The position numbers and the translations under genes were made by a program. DNA of 35,674 nucleotides from a virus: positions 1 to 35,674 of IMG/VR virus record IMGVR_UViG_3300034152_000127; one strand, 5' to 3'. The notes beneath the pieces are model-generated. The model made no database searches. It had not been told where the DNA came from and was given only the letters and a program-made list of their open reading frames with translations. Below are positions 14,818 through 22,077 of this stretch, in pieces. Position 1 is the first letter of the stretch; each line of letters starts with the position of its first letter.

Positions 14818-15291
14818 TCAGAGTGCTCGCAGCTTGCGCTCCCAGCCGCCGCGCTTGCGAGCTATCAGCTTCGCCGCTGCGTCGAGCGGCGAGGTCACAC
14901 GCCCCTGGTTTTCGTCGGTGCGGATCGATTCGCACGTTCCTGCTGGCTCGAACTGAGTGCCGCGCCAGTGATCGACGATCTCGTCGATGGTCCTTTCGTC
15001 CGACTGCATCAGTTCGGATGCGTGAACGCAAACGATCTCGAGCAGCCGCCGATGCACCTCGAGCATCTTGCGCCGAAGGTCTACGAGCTTCGCGTCCTCT
15101 GGCTCGCGGTCCTTGGCGGTGTAGCGCGACACGGTTATGTCGATCCATACCCACCGACCGTCGGCCCACCCGAGCTTGACGTACAGGTCATGCTCGTGGC
15201 TCCCGTCGTAGATCGTGATCTTGGTGTTGACCGTGTGAACGCTCTCGGCCTTGATCAACCCCTCGACCATTTCCCACTTGCGCTTGCTCAT
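14818..15291 (-). CDS. TSCPD-like domain protein
   Basis: A 157-residue protein. A hairpin-rich first half (KITIYDGSHEHDLYVKLGWAD, WVWIDITVSRY) leads into a helix (LVDLRRKMLEVHRRLLEIVC) and the ending IVDHWRGTQFEPAG. The V-D-x-x-R-G-T-x-F-E-P-A-G end is characteristic of TSCPD domains, otherwise found at the C-terminus of ribonucleotide reductases and as small phage proteins. The usual Cys-Pro signature is not apparent, so the assignment is moderate. The start at 15291 overlaps the upstream stop by ATGA. Confidence 0.5.
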   Translation of the reverse strand: MSKRKWEMVEGLIKAESVHTVNTKITIYDGSHEHDLYVKLGWADGRWVWIDITVSRYTAKDREPEDAKLVDLRRKMLEVHRRLLEIVCVHASELMQSDERTIDEIVDHWRGTQFEPAGTCESIRTDENQGRVTSPLDAAAKLIARKRGGWERKLRAL

Positions 15292-15785
15292 TGCCTCTCC
15301 ACCGCGTACGCGCCAGCGAATCCCCCGGCCACGATTGCCGCGACGATCGCTGCGCCGCCCGTGAGCCACAGCGCGAGCTTGGTGCCGCTCCGTATCTCGA
15401 GCCTCGTTGACCGCTCCTCTTTTAAGAGCTCGACAGCGAGCAGGCGGCTCTCGTCGACTCGCTTCGTCGTGTCCTGCCAGAGTTGCAGTTGCAACTCGAG
15501 GTTGCGGATCTGCTGCTCGTGGTTCTGCTGTAGCTGCTCCATCCTGATCGCGTAATCCCAAAACCACCGATAGTCGATGACGATGCGGGCAACGACATCG
15601 TACTCGGCGGGCGTGAAGCACTTGTACGCTTCGACCTCACCGAAGTCGAGAGTTCGTGCGACGCGCTTGGTCAGCGAGAACCCTGGCGGCATCTCGTGCC
15701 GCTGCTGCGGCTTCGGGTCATCGGCCGATGCCGCGACGGAGTATGCGATCAATATCGTCAATGCTACGAGCTTCATCCAGCGCAT
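15288..15785 (-). CDS. Exported coiled-coil protein with C-terminal membrane anchor, possible spanin
   Basis: A 165-residue protein. Residues 1-21 are a signal peptide-like segment (KLVALTILIAYSVAASA). The middle has a long helix (RMEQLQQNHEQQIRNLELQL). Residues about 130-160 are a membrane span (LALWLTGGAAIVAAIVAGGFAGAYA). N-terminal export plus C-terminal anchor is the layout of a unimolecular spanin, but the lipobox Cys such proteins need is missing. GGGAGGAG is 8 nt before the ATG at 15785. It overlaps the 3' end of an i-spanin-like gene by 68 nt out of frame, as Rz/Rz1 pairs often do. Lysis role inferred. Confidence 0.5.
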   Translation of the reverse strand: MRWMKLVALTILIAYSVAASADDPKPQQRHEMPPGFSLTKRVARTLDFGEVEAYKCFTPAEYDVVARIVIDYRWFWDYAIRMEQLQQNHEQQIRNLELQLQLWQDTTKRVDESRLLAVELLKEERSTRLEIRSGTKLALWLTGGAAIVAAIVAGGFAGAYAVERQ

Positions 15786-16089
15786 CGTGTAGCTCCTCCC
15801 GTTGGCGAACGCTGTCTGCGATCTCGCCCCTGATGATCTCGACGTCGGCTTCCAAGATGCCAAGCGCCTTCTCGAGATCGTCGGCCCGCTTCTTCGCCGC
15901 TGCCAGCTCTGCGTCGATGCGAGCTGCGTCGTGGTCGATTGCGATGTCGACGCCGTCGTCCGCCTGCGGCTCGCAAGACCGCATGAGCACTACGGATGCG
16001 CCGACGACGAGCGCGACGACTATGAATAGGCCGACGGCCTTGGCGATCTTCCAGGCGCGCGTCCACCTCGGGTCGATACCCCACCACAT
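15718..16089 (-). CDS. Inner-membrane i-spanin-like protein
   Basis: A 123-residue protein with one N-terminal span (residues about 17-36, AKAVGLFIVVALVVGASVVL) and a long charged coiled coil after it (AARIDAELAAAKKRADDLEK and onward). This N-in, periplasmic coiled-coil layout is that of Rz-type i-spanins. It follows a holin-like gene, as in lysis cassettes. Start: ATG at 16089 in a TGATG overlap, GGAG 7 nt upstream; GTG 16092 is possible. Cys at residue 38 could form a disulphide, as in Rz dimers. The outer-membrane partner is not certain. Confidence 0.55.
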   Translation of the reverse strand: MWWGIDPRWTRAWKIAKAVGLFIVVALVVGASVVLMRSCEPQADDGVDIAIDHDAARIDAELAAAKKRADDLEKALGILEADVEIIRGEIADSVRQREELHDALDEARSIDDIDRILRRGIGR

Positions 16090-16436
16090 CACGCTTCTCC
16101 GTCGTCTTGCGGCTCGTCATCGTCCTCGTCGTCCGCCTTGCCGAAGACCTGCTCGAACAGCGTCCTCGGGGCCTGTCCTGTCAGCGCCATCCCTCGAACG
16201 TACATGTCGAGCTTCGCCTGGTAGCCGTTGAAGACGAGAGCAATGCAGCCCATCGTCACGACGACGCCGAGCATGAACGCCGCGAGCGGCCAGCCGAGCT
16301 GCGGCTGCGTGAACAGCGCGACGATGGCGAGCGCCGAAAGCAGCACCTCCATGATCAAGAACGCGACGAACTTCTTGCTCTTGTGCCACGGCTTCTCGAA
16401 TTTCGTGGCCAGCGCGATCCGTTGTTTGCCTGTCAT
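16089..16436 (-). CDS. Holin-like small membrane protein
   Basis: A 115-residue protein with two clear membrane segments (residues about 22-40, FVAFLIMEVLLSALAIVALF, and 45-66, WPLAAFMLGVVVTMGCIALV). The N-terminus is basic (MTGKQRIALATKFEKPWHK), and the C-terminus is long and acidic, ending EDDDEPQDDGEA. Size, topology and the adjoining i-spanin-like gene suggest a holin or a related lysis-timing protein; other roles for a two-span phage protein are possible. A strong GGAGG (7 nt) and an ATGA overlap fix the start at 16436. Confidence 0.55.
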   Translation of the reverse strand: MTGKQRIALATKFEKPWHKSKKFVAFLIMEVLLSALAIVALFTQPQLGWPLAAFMLGVVVTMGCIALVFNGYQAKLDMYVRGMALTGQAPRTLFEQVFGKADDEDDDEPQDDGEA

Positions 16437-17221
16437 GTTTTCACCTCCGGTATTTCCTTCGGCCAGTCGAGGCTGGGCGCGGCCCGCCTCATGTTCTCTT
16501 TGACGAAGCACGGCACGCCGAGCACGCGGCACCAGTGAACGATGCGCCGCGCGGACTCGACGAATTCGATCGTCGGCGGTGCGCCTGGCCCGCTCTGTGC
16601 GCCGACGACAACCCACTCGGCACCGCGAAGCACCTCGGAGTCGAACTGCCTGTCGAGTAACGGTTCGACGCTGACCCACCTCACGCCAGCGGTGTCGATG
16701 TCGCGCAGCTTGTCGATGCGCGTGCGGTGCGCGAGTCCCGATGTCGCGACCGAAACGCCGACGTGCATGTTGCCAGCCCAGATGTCGTCGCGCAGGTTCT
16801 CGGGCCGCTTGGTGAGCACCAAGAACGTGTGACGCGGATGCTCGAACGCGAGCGAGATCAAGCTCTCCCTCACCCACCGAGCTGGCAGCACCCGGTCCTC
16901 GATCCAGAACCGTCCATCCTTCCATGTCGCGACGTAGTAGGCGGTGCGGCCTCCGATGTCGCCCATCGACCCGACGAAAATCCTGCGCGGCTTGCGCGCG
17001 CGAGCGAGTTCGCCGTCGAGCCGTTCGAACAGGTACGGCGACACAACGGGCGTGAACGCCGCCATGCCTCCGCGTCGCAGCGCGGCCTGCATCGTCTTCT
17101 CGATGCCGCAGAGTCGGTTGGCGAAGCGCCGCGCGTAGCAGTAGGCGCACTCGTGGTAGCAGCCAGCAAAAGGGTTCTCGGTGTGCGTGCACCACTCGAT
17201 CGCTTTGGAGTGCTCCCTCAT
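16433..17221 (-). CDS. Phage Gp37/Gp68-type protein (DUF5131), Fe-S cluster motif
   Basis: A 262-residue protein of the DUF5131 family, distantly related to radical-SAM enzymes. The cluster motif is C21-Y-H-E-C25-A-Y-C28-Y-A in NPFAGCYHECAYCYARR. Other conserved parts are IFVGSMGDIGG, a HTFLVLTKRPENL segment, HVGVSVAT, WVSVEPLLDR and EWVVVGAQSGPGAP. The family is common in phages and its reaction is unknown. The start at 17221 overlaps the upstream stop by ATGA, with GAGGTGG 5-6 nt before it. Confidence 0.85.
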   Translation of the reverse strand: MREHSKAIEWCTHTENPFAGCYHECAYCYARRFANRLCGIEKTMQAALRRGGMAAFTPVVSPYLFERLDGELARARKPRRIFVGSMGDIGGRTAYYVATWKDGRFWIEDRVLPARWVRESLISLAFEHPRHTFLVLTKRPENLRDDIWAGNMHVGVSVATSGLAHRTRIDKLRDIDTAGVRWVSVEPLLDRQFDSEVLRGAEWVVVGAQSGPGAPPTIEFVESARRIVHWCRVLGVPCFVKENMRRAAPSLDWPKEIPEVKT

Positions 17222-17853
17222 TGGGCCACCTCGATGCCTGCGGCCTTGAGTGCCTGCGATGCGACGAAGCGCATCGAGCGATAGGCGGCTCGCCAGCCAC
17301 CCTCCGCCTCCGGCTCGCAGGTCGCGATCTCGAGCATCGGCTCGGCGAGGAACCGTACGACGTTGGCGGCTCTGCGATTCGCCCATGCGACCAGCCACGC
17401 GCGTGCCTCGACGGGGTCGTCCAGCATCCCGCCTGCGAGCTGTTCGACGAGCTCGTCGAGCGCACAGTCCTCGTCCGGTTCGATGTGCTCGAAGTCTGCG
17501 GCGCACCCGTCGCATGTGTTGTAGCGACAGGCGGCGCACCGTGCCTTCGGCTTCGCCTGCTCGAGCGATGCGAGCCACGCCTCGTGCAGCTCGAGCGCGT
17601 CGTGCTGGAAAGCGGCCAGCACCTCGAAGCGCCCGTCTCTGACGAGCGCCTTGTGCTTGACCTCGTAGGCGTCCGCGCACGTCTTGCAGACCCTTGCGAC
17701 CTGATAGTCGCTTGGCTTCATGCCGACGCCTCCGCCGTCGCCGAAGTGGTGAAGCTGTACGAATGGTCGTTCGCGACACACGCAGCACGGTGCCGGCTTC
17801 GTGGAGTGCGCGAAGCGCATGAACTCCTTGCAGCGAGCAGGCTTCGTCTTCAT
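17218..17853 (-). CDS. HNH-like/Ref-like zinc nuclease candidate
   Basis: A 211-residue protein. The N-terminal third has C23-C24-V-C26, then H35-H36-F and a G-M-K-P-S-D-Y-Q-V-A-R-V-C56-K-T-C59 segment. This C...C/HH...C..C arrangement resembles treble-clef nucleases of the HNH/Ref (DUF968) kind, with HH as the catalytic pair. A second Cys block (CAACRYNTCDGC) and a helical C-terminus follow. Start: ATG 17853 overlaps the upstream TGA; ATG 17859 is equally open, and neither has a good ribosome-binding site. Activity is inferred from motif only. Confidence 0.5.
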   Translation of the reverse strand: MKTKPARCKEFMRFAHSTKPAPCCVCRERPFVQLHHFGDGGGVGMKPSDYQVARVCKTCADAYEVKHKALVRDGRFEVLAAFQHDALELHEAWLASLEQAKPKARCAACRYNTCDGCAADFEHIEPDEDCALDELVEQLAGGMLDDPVEARAWLVAWANRRAANVVRFLAEPMLEIATCEPEAEGGWRAAYRSMRFVASQALKAAGIEVAQ

Positions 17854-18371
17854 CCACATATCGAGTACCAAAACCCCTGTGAGTAGACGCGCAGATGCGC
17901 GAACGGTGTCGTCAGCGTGACGCTCGGTGCCATGTCGATCTGTCCGCCGCCTTGCACGTCGATGACGAGCGGGTTCGCGACAGAGGCGTTGCCGTTTTCG
18001 TCCTTCACGATCACCTCGCGCCCCTCGCCGTACGAGAACGCGCCGAGCAGCGTGATTAAGATCCCGCCAGCGGGTATCGATGTCACGGCGATTATGTCGT
18101 CGGGCAACTGCACCGAGTAGTCGTTGTCGACCTCGACCCGTGTCTTCGGCCCGACGCGCATCTCGTCGAGGTACATGCCGATCGCCGCCATCGCGAGCGG
18201 CCACGGCCCGAGGCGCACGGACTCGTCCCACGCCTTGCCGGTCGGATGGATCTCGTCGATGACGTTCTTCAAATGATTGCCGGGAGCACCGAAGCCGATC
18301 CGTGTCTGGTTGTCGTTCGTGGCGTCAGCAATCGCTTGCGCACGTGTTATCAGTTCGTCCTTACCCGCCAC
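17850..18371 (-). CDS. Fibre-like virion structural protein
   Basis: A 173-residue protein. The N-terminal 95 residues are helical and mixed. The C-terminal 80 (DDIIAVTSIPAGGILITLLG, GREVIVKDENGNASVANPLVI, TTPFAHLRVYSQGFWYSI) match the repeated beta domain at the tips of phage tail fibres and head fibres, with its typical V-K-D-E-N-G-N-A-S turn and Y-S-x-G-x-W-Y end. The start is GTG at 18371, preceded by GAGGAGG. It is probably a small receptor-binding or decoration component; its location far from structural genes is odd. Confidence 0.55.
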   Translation of the reverse strand: MAGKDELITRAQAIADATNDNQTRIGFGAPGNHLKNVIDEIHPTGKAWDESVRLGPWPLAMAAIGMYLDEMRVGPKTRVEVDNDYSVQLPDDIIAVTSIPAGGILITLLGAFSYGEGREVIVKDENGNASVANPLVIDVQGGGQIDMAPSVTLTTPFAHLRVYSQGFWYSICG

Positions 18372-18666
18372 GAGTCACCTCCTCGAGTGCTGCGAGGTAC
18401 AGCCGGTTGATGTACGCGAACGCCTTGCGCGAAAGCACAGCTGCGTTGATCCCGAACTTCGCGCAGAAGTAGTCACGTTGATCGTGCGTCGCGAGGTCGC
18501 CGCCGACAAAGCCGGTCGGCCAGTAGCCGATCGCGCTGCCTGCTCCGGCCCACGGTGAAGTCACGACGACGAGGTGCTCGCGGTCGCCGACTTCTGCGAT
18601 AGTGACCGATGCGACTAGCGTTCCCGTTCGCTGGTAGCGGACAGCGATTTTCTGCGCTGTCTCCAT
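18361..18666 (-). CDS. Unknown 101-residue protein
   Basis: Starts METAQKIAVRYQRTG at 18666, with AGGACG just upstream and GGAGG further back. Strands (TLVASVTIAEVG, EHLVVVTSPW) and a C-terminal helix (AVLSRKAFAYINRLYLAALEEV) suggest an alpha/beta fold. Its 5' end overlaps the 3' end of the preceding small membrane protein gene. Not recognised. Confidence 0.6.
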   Translation of the reverse strand: METAQKIAVRYQRTGTLVASVTIAEVGDREHLVVVTSPWAGAGSAIGYWPTGFVGGDLATHDQRDYFCAKFGINAAVLSRKAFAYINRLYLAALEEVTRGG

Positions 18667-18812
18667 TCGTCCTTTGCCTCCGGTAGCTGCAACCCACGTC
18701 TTCTACCTGTAGCCCTGATCATGTCGAGGAACGACGCGCCAATAGCGACGATCGCTACGATGAGCGTCACACCGAGAAAGCTCGCGAGAAAGAAGTCGAG
18801 CCTTTCAGGCAT
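18615..18812 (-). CDS. Small single-span membrane protein
   Basis: A 65-residue protein with one N-terminal membrane span (FFLASFLGVTLIVAIVAIGASFL) and a basic, Arg/Lys-rich cytoplasmic tail. The start at 18812 overlaps the upstream TAA (TAATG), so translation is probably coupled. It could be a lysis or superinfection-related protein; no motif supports one over the other. Confidence 0.6.
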   Translation of the reverse strand: MPERLDFFLASFLGVTLIVAIVAIGASFLDMIRATGRRRGLQLPEAKDEWRQRRKSLSATSERER

Positions 18813-19231
18813 TACGACATGCACCTCTTGTGGTACGGCTTGCCCTCGTACATCTCGCGGATGCTGGGATCGCAGATGCGCTCGCCGCACGCGCAGCAAA
18901 CGTCCATCGGTATCTCGACCTCGGCGTCCTCGCCAGCGGCTTGCGCGTGCCTGTTCAGTTCGACTTCGCGCCCGTCTTCGAGTTCGGCGACGAGTCGAGT
19001 GACGACGAGGTCGGCCGAGTCGTCATCCTCCGGCACCGATGCCGCAACGACCAGCTCTTGCAAGACGAGACGACGAACGTGCGTCTCCTTGGCCGACGCG
19101 ACCTCGAGATCGGGATACGGTGGCGCGGCCTCCCAGTGAGTGCCTTGCTCGATCCCGAGCTGAAAACCGAACTTCGAGTCGGCGGCTGCGATCATCTCGC
19201 ACCAGCGCCGTAGCTTGATGTCGCTGATCAT
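18812..19231 (-). CDS. Protein with C-terminal LIM-like zinc motif
   Basis: A 139-residue protein. After a helical N-terminus (MISDIKLRRWCEMIAAADSK) and strands (LVVTRLVAELEDGREVEL) comes CCACGERICDPSI, then Y-H-K-R-C at the end: C-x-x-C...H-x-x-C spacing like one LIM-type zinc finger. The start at 19231 overlaps the upstream stop by ATGA. Likely protein-binding; the partner is unknown. Confidence 0.6.
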   Translation of the reverse strand: MISDIKLRRWCEMIAAADSKFGFQLGIEQGTHWEAAPPYPDLEVASAKETHVRRLVLQELVVAASVPEDDDSADLVVTRLVAELEDGREVELNRHAQAAGEDAEVEIPMDVCCACGERICDPSIREMYEGKPYHKRCMS

Positions 19232-19611
19232 CCCTGCCTCTTGGCCACCTTGCGCCGACGGGTCGCCATCGTGCGCTTGCCAGTGACCGGCTCGCCGATT
19301 GGAACGCCGCCGCGAGTGACGGGCTTCTTCGCTCTGCGTTCGAGCGGGCGCTCCTCCGATGGTGCGATGTTCACCGCGACGTTGCACCCCTGCTTGTCGT
19401 GCCGCATGACGGCGACGGCGAGTACGGTGCCGTACTGCTGGCAGCGCTCGGCCAGCCTGGTCTTCCAGTGCGGGTCGTTGAGCAGCTCGCCGACGGTGCT
19501 GCCTGTCTCGAGCTTTTCGATGAGCTTGGCCTCACCACGAACGACGCGCCCCTCGTGCCGCTTCTGCTCGCCGACGAATACGCCGACGACGGCCTTGGCT
19601 TTCTTGTCCAT
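19228..19611 (-). CDS. Basic protein, function unknown
   Basis: A 127-residue protein starting MDKKAKAVVGVFVGEQKRHE at 19611, with GAGGG 4-5 nt before it. The first 90 residues form strands and helices (AVAVMRHDKQGCNVAVNI); the last 40 are strongly basic (KRTMATRRRKVAKRQG), suggesting nucleic-acid contact. No family recognised. Confidence 0.6.
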   Translation of the reverse strand: MDKKAKAVVGVFVGEQKRHEGRVVRGEAKLIEKLETGSTVGELLNDPHWKTRLAERCQQYGTVLAVAVMRHDKQGCNVAVNIAPSEERPLERRAKKPVTRGGVPIGEPVTGKRTMATRRRKVAKRQG

Positions 19612-19612
19612 G

Positions 19613-19939
19613 TCACCCTCCGAGTTTGATCGGGCTTCCCTTGTTGATAGGTCGGACAGGCACGTAGTAGAGACACCTGTCGTATCGCTCGCGGTGGTCG
19701 CACCGCCCCTTGCCCTTGATGCGCGCGCACCGACCTGACTTCGTGACGCCCTCACACTCGACGTTGTCGAGCATGGCGACGCACTTCCGAATGAACGCGC
19801 GAGACCTCGGGCCGAGAAAGACGTTGCGCCTGACTTGGTCGAGCAGCTTCACCAGCTTCGGGTGGCGTTGCCCTTCCGGGTCCGCGTTCCGTATGAGGTG
19901 CACGAGCACCTCTTCGAGGTTGTCGGCGTCGTCGATCAT
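19613..19939 (-). CDS. Unknown protein with Cys-rich C-terminal half
   Basis: A 108-residue protein starting MIDDADNLEEVLVHLIRNAD at 19939 (TAATG overlap with the transglycosylase stop). The C-terminal half has C-E-G-V-T-K-S-G-R-C, GRCDH and RCLYY, with spacing that could bind a metal. The N-terminal helices resemble a small helical bundle. Function unknown. Confidence 0.55.
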   Translation of the reverse strand: MIDDADNLEEVLVHLIRNADPEGQRHPKLVKLLDQVRRNVFLGPRSRAFIRKCVAMLDNVECEGVTKSGRCARIKGKGRCDHRERYDRCLYYVPVRPINKGSPIKLGG

Positions 19940-20754
19940 TAGTCCTCGCGTCTCGCCATCTCGTGGTCGATGCGCGTGCGGTACATTCGCACCGCGTTGA
20001 TCCGTTCGCGCATCGTCCTGAACTGCGCGCAGCTCCCGTCTTTCCGAAACCCTCTCGGCCCTGCGGCGTAGACGGACAGCGGGCCGATCCAGTCTGCGTC
20101 TTCCCATGCGAACTCGTCGCCGAAGACTCCGCCTGCTCCGTCTTGCTGGCATTGCGGTATGAACGACGCGAGCCACCGGACACCGAGAAGCAACCCGAGT
20201 CGCGGGTTGTGTTGCACCTTGTCCGGTGAGTAGCCAGCGAGCGCAACGCCGTGCAGCTGCATCAAGCCGCGCTCCTCGTGCGATGTGCCGATGACGTCGT
20301 AGGTCACCGATGATTCCTTCGCCACCATGTAGGCGACGACGAGGTGATCGTTCTTCGCGCCTGGCAGTTGTCCGCCGATGTCGGTTTGCTCATTCTGGTA
20401 CATGATGACAGCGTCGACGAGGTACTCGGCGAACTCGGTGAAGCGCCGTCGCCGCTTGTCGTTCTCTGATGCGTTCTCGTCGTCGAACCACATTTCCCAA
20501 AGCAGCTCGACTTCTGCGATCATCTGCTCGGCGCTGATCTCGGACTCCGGCTTGTCGGCGAAGTCGACGCCCTGCTCGCATCCGTTCTGCTCGCAGTCGT
20601 CGCATGAGCAGCAATGCTCGTCGATCACAATGACCGGCTCGGGCCTTTCTTCCATCCACGGCTGGTCGCGGTGTCCCGCGTCGCTCGTGACTGCGGCGAT
20701 GCCACAGGTCGAGGTCACGAAAAGCAAAACCAAAAGCGGTGTCAGTGGTTTCAT
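19939..20754 (-). CDS. Exported lytic transglycosylase-like protein
   Basis: A 271-residue protein with an N-terminal signal peptide (MKPLTPLLVLLFVTSTCGIA). A Cys-rich, acidic linker (CCSCDDCEQNGCEQ) follows. Residues about 135-235 match the SLT fold: V-A-Y-M-V-A-K-E147-S-S with E147 as catalytic residue, then E-R-G-L-M-Q-L-H-G and later PRLGLLLGVRWL and LSVYAAG. It would cleave peptidoglycan glycan strands outside the inner membrane, in lysis or at entry. The Cys cluster is unusual for this family. Confidence 0.75.
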   Translation of the reverse strand: MKPLTPLLVLLFVTSTCGIAAVTSDAGHRDQPWMEERPEPVIVIDEHCCSCDDCEQNGCEQGVDFADKPESEISAEQMIAEVELLWEMWFDDENASENDKRRRRFTEFAEYLVDAVIMYQNEQTDIGGQLPGAKNDHLVVAYMVAKESSVTYDVIGTSHEERGLMQLHGVALAGYSPDKVQHNPRLGLLLGVRWLASFIPQCQQDGAGGVFGDEFAWEDADWIGPLSVYAAGPRGFRKDGSCAQFRTMRERINAVRMYRTRIDHEMARRED

Positions 20755-20767
20755 CTGTCCCTCCTAT

Positions 20768-21628
20768 TCACCCCCCGTAGCTGGCACCGACGCGCAAAAA
20801 CTGCTCAAGGTACTGCGCGACGTATGCTTCGAACCGCTCCCAAGGGAATCCTGCCGGGTCCCACTTCTTGGGCGTGCACTGCAAGTGACCGATGAGTCCC
20901 ACGTGCTGCTTCGCTTTGGGGACCACGGTGCGAGGGATGTGTCCGTTCGTGTTGCGCGGGAAGCGCGGCGCGACGATGTCGCTGGCATCGATGCCTTGCG
21001 CCAGCTCGACGGCGATCCATGTACCGGCTGCGAGGCGCGCGAGCGCGTCGACCTGCGGCTCGGTGAAACAGAACACCTGCCGCTTGCGACCGTGGATCAC
21101 GTCGACGGCCTTCTTGTGCGGGAGGTTGTCGCGCTTCTTGCGGTTCGCCGCCGAGTAGTAGTTCGGGCGCTTGGCCGCGTCGGGATACAAGCAGCACTCG
21201 ACGCCGACGGCGATCCGGTTGTGACCTCCTGCGTGCCAGCACCGCTCGACGACGTCGTTAAACTGAAAGATCCGGCCGTCGTCCTCGACTGCGAAATGCA
21301 CCGACAGCTTGCGCGTGTTGTAGAGCGTCTCGTACATGCCGCTCGGGTTGCGTCCGTCGCCGCCGCTGTGGTGGACGAAGAACTGTGTCACGTCGTCGAT
21401 GCCGCAAGGCCGCTGGTCGTAGCGCGGCCCTGTGATCACCTTGCGCTTGATGCGGCCTGTTCGCCTGTCCTCCTCTTCGACGACGACGCGCTTCTTCGTG
21501 TAGCCGTTGAAGCCTTCCGGCTCGTTCCATTTGAATACGCGAGCGCCGATGTCGACGAGGTCGCCGCAGACGACTATCGAGTCGTCGATGTCGATCGGTT
21601 CGCCGGTCAAGCTGATGCTCGGTCGCAT
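20768..21628 (-). CDS. N-acetylmuramoyl-L-alanine amidase (endolysin)
   Basis: A 286-residue amidase of the PGRP/Amidase_2 fold. Zinc-site residues are visible: H86-H87 in FFVHHSGGD, H132 in CWHAGGHN, and a late G-H-L-Q-x-x-x-K-K-W-D-P-A-G segment supplying the second His, Lys and Asp, followed by FPWERF. V-H-F-A-V-E-D-D-G-R-I-F-Q and GVECCLYP complete the core. It cuts the amide between muramic acid and the stem peptide. No signal peptide, so a holin is needed. The start at 21628 gives 10-nt spacing from GGAGG; ATG 21634 is possible. Confidence 0.85.
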   Translation of the reverse strand: MRPSISLTGEPIDIDDSIVVCGDLVDIGARVFKWNEPEGFNGYTKKRVVVEEEDRRTGRIKRKVITGPRYDQRPCGIDDVTQFFVHHSGGDGRNPSGMYETLYNTRKLSVHFAVEDDGRIFQFNDVVERCWHAGGHNRIAVGVECCLYPDAAKRPNYYSAANRKKRDNLPHKKAVDVIHGRKRQVFCFTEPQVDALARLAAGTWIAVELAQGIDASDIVAPRFPRNTNGHIPRTVVPKAKQHVGLIGHLQCTPKKWDPAGFPWERFEAYVAQYLEQFLRVGASYGG

Positions 21629-21677
21629 GATCATCATCCCTCCTGTGAGCGTGGCAATCTTACCACACGTCGAGCCT

Positions 21678-22064
21678 CTAGCGCTCGTCGTCGGCGCTGT
21701 CACCCGTGTCCTCCTGTTGGCCGTCTCCGGTGGGCGGTTGCGGTACGGTCATGCCGACGCCTGCACCCTTGAGCTTGTCGCCGATTCCGCGCAAGCGGTC
21801 GAGCGCGGCGTGCGGGCCAGCGCCGCCTCCGCCAGCGGGTGAGGCACCGCCGAGCATCGCCGCCATTGCCATCTTGCCGCTCGCCTCGGCGCTCGCCTGT
21901 ACGGCGTAGGCGTCCCGCTTGATCGTGGCGATCGTGCGAGCGAGCTTGACGGCGTCGTCGACGGCGTTGGCCTCTTCCGCTTTGGTCAGCATCTTGTTCA
22001 ACACGTGCAGCGTGTCGACGGTGTTGGCGAGAATGGTCTGCGCGATCGGTTGCTGGTCGTTCAT
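21678..22064 (-). CDS. Helical Gly/Ala-rich protein, function unknown
   Basis: A 128-residue protein starting MNDQQPIAQTILANTVDTL at 22064; AAGGAGAAG lies upstream. Residues 1-75 are helical (LHVLNKMLTKAEEANAVDDA). A Gly-rich linker (SPAGGGGAGP) leads to a short helix and an acidic tail (DGQQEDTGDSADDER). It resembles small oligomeric phage adaptors, without a specific match. Confidence 0.6.
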   Translation of the reverse strand: MNDQQPIAQTILANTVDTLHVLNKMLTKAEEANAVDDAVKLARTIATIKRDAYAVQASAEASGKMAMAAMLGGASPAGGGGAGPHAALDRLRGIGDKLKGAGVGMTVPQPPTGDGQQEDTGDSADDER

Positions 22065-22077
22065 CGTCTTCTCCTTG

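Noticed and set aside
20378-21772. 464-codon open frame on the plus strand
   Set aside because: Antisense to the transglycosylase and amidase genes, whose catalytic motifs are clear; no domain in the plus frame.
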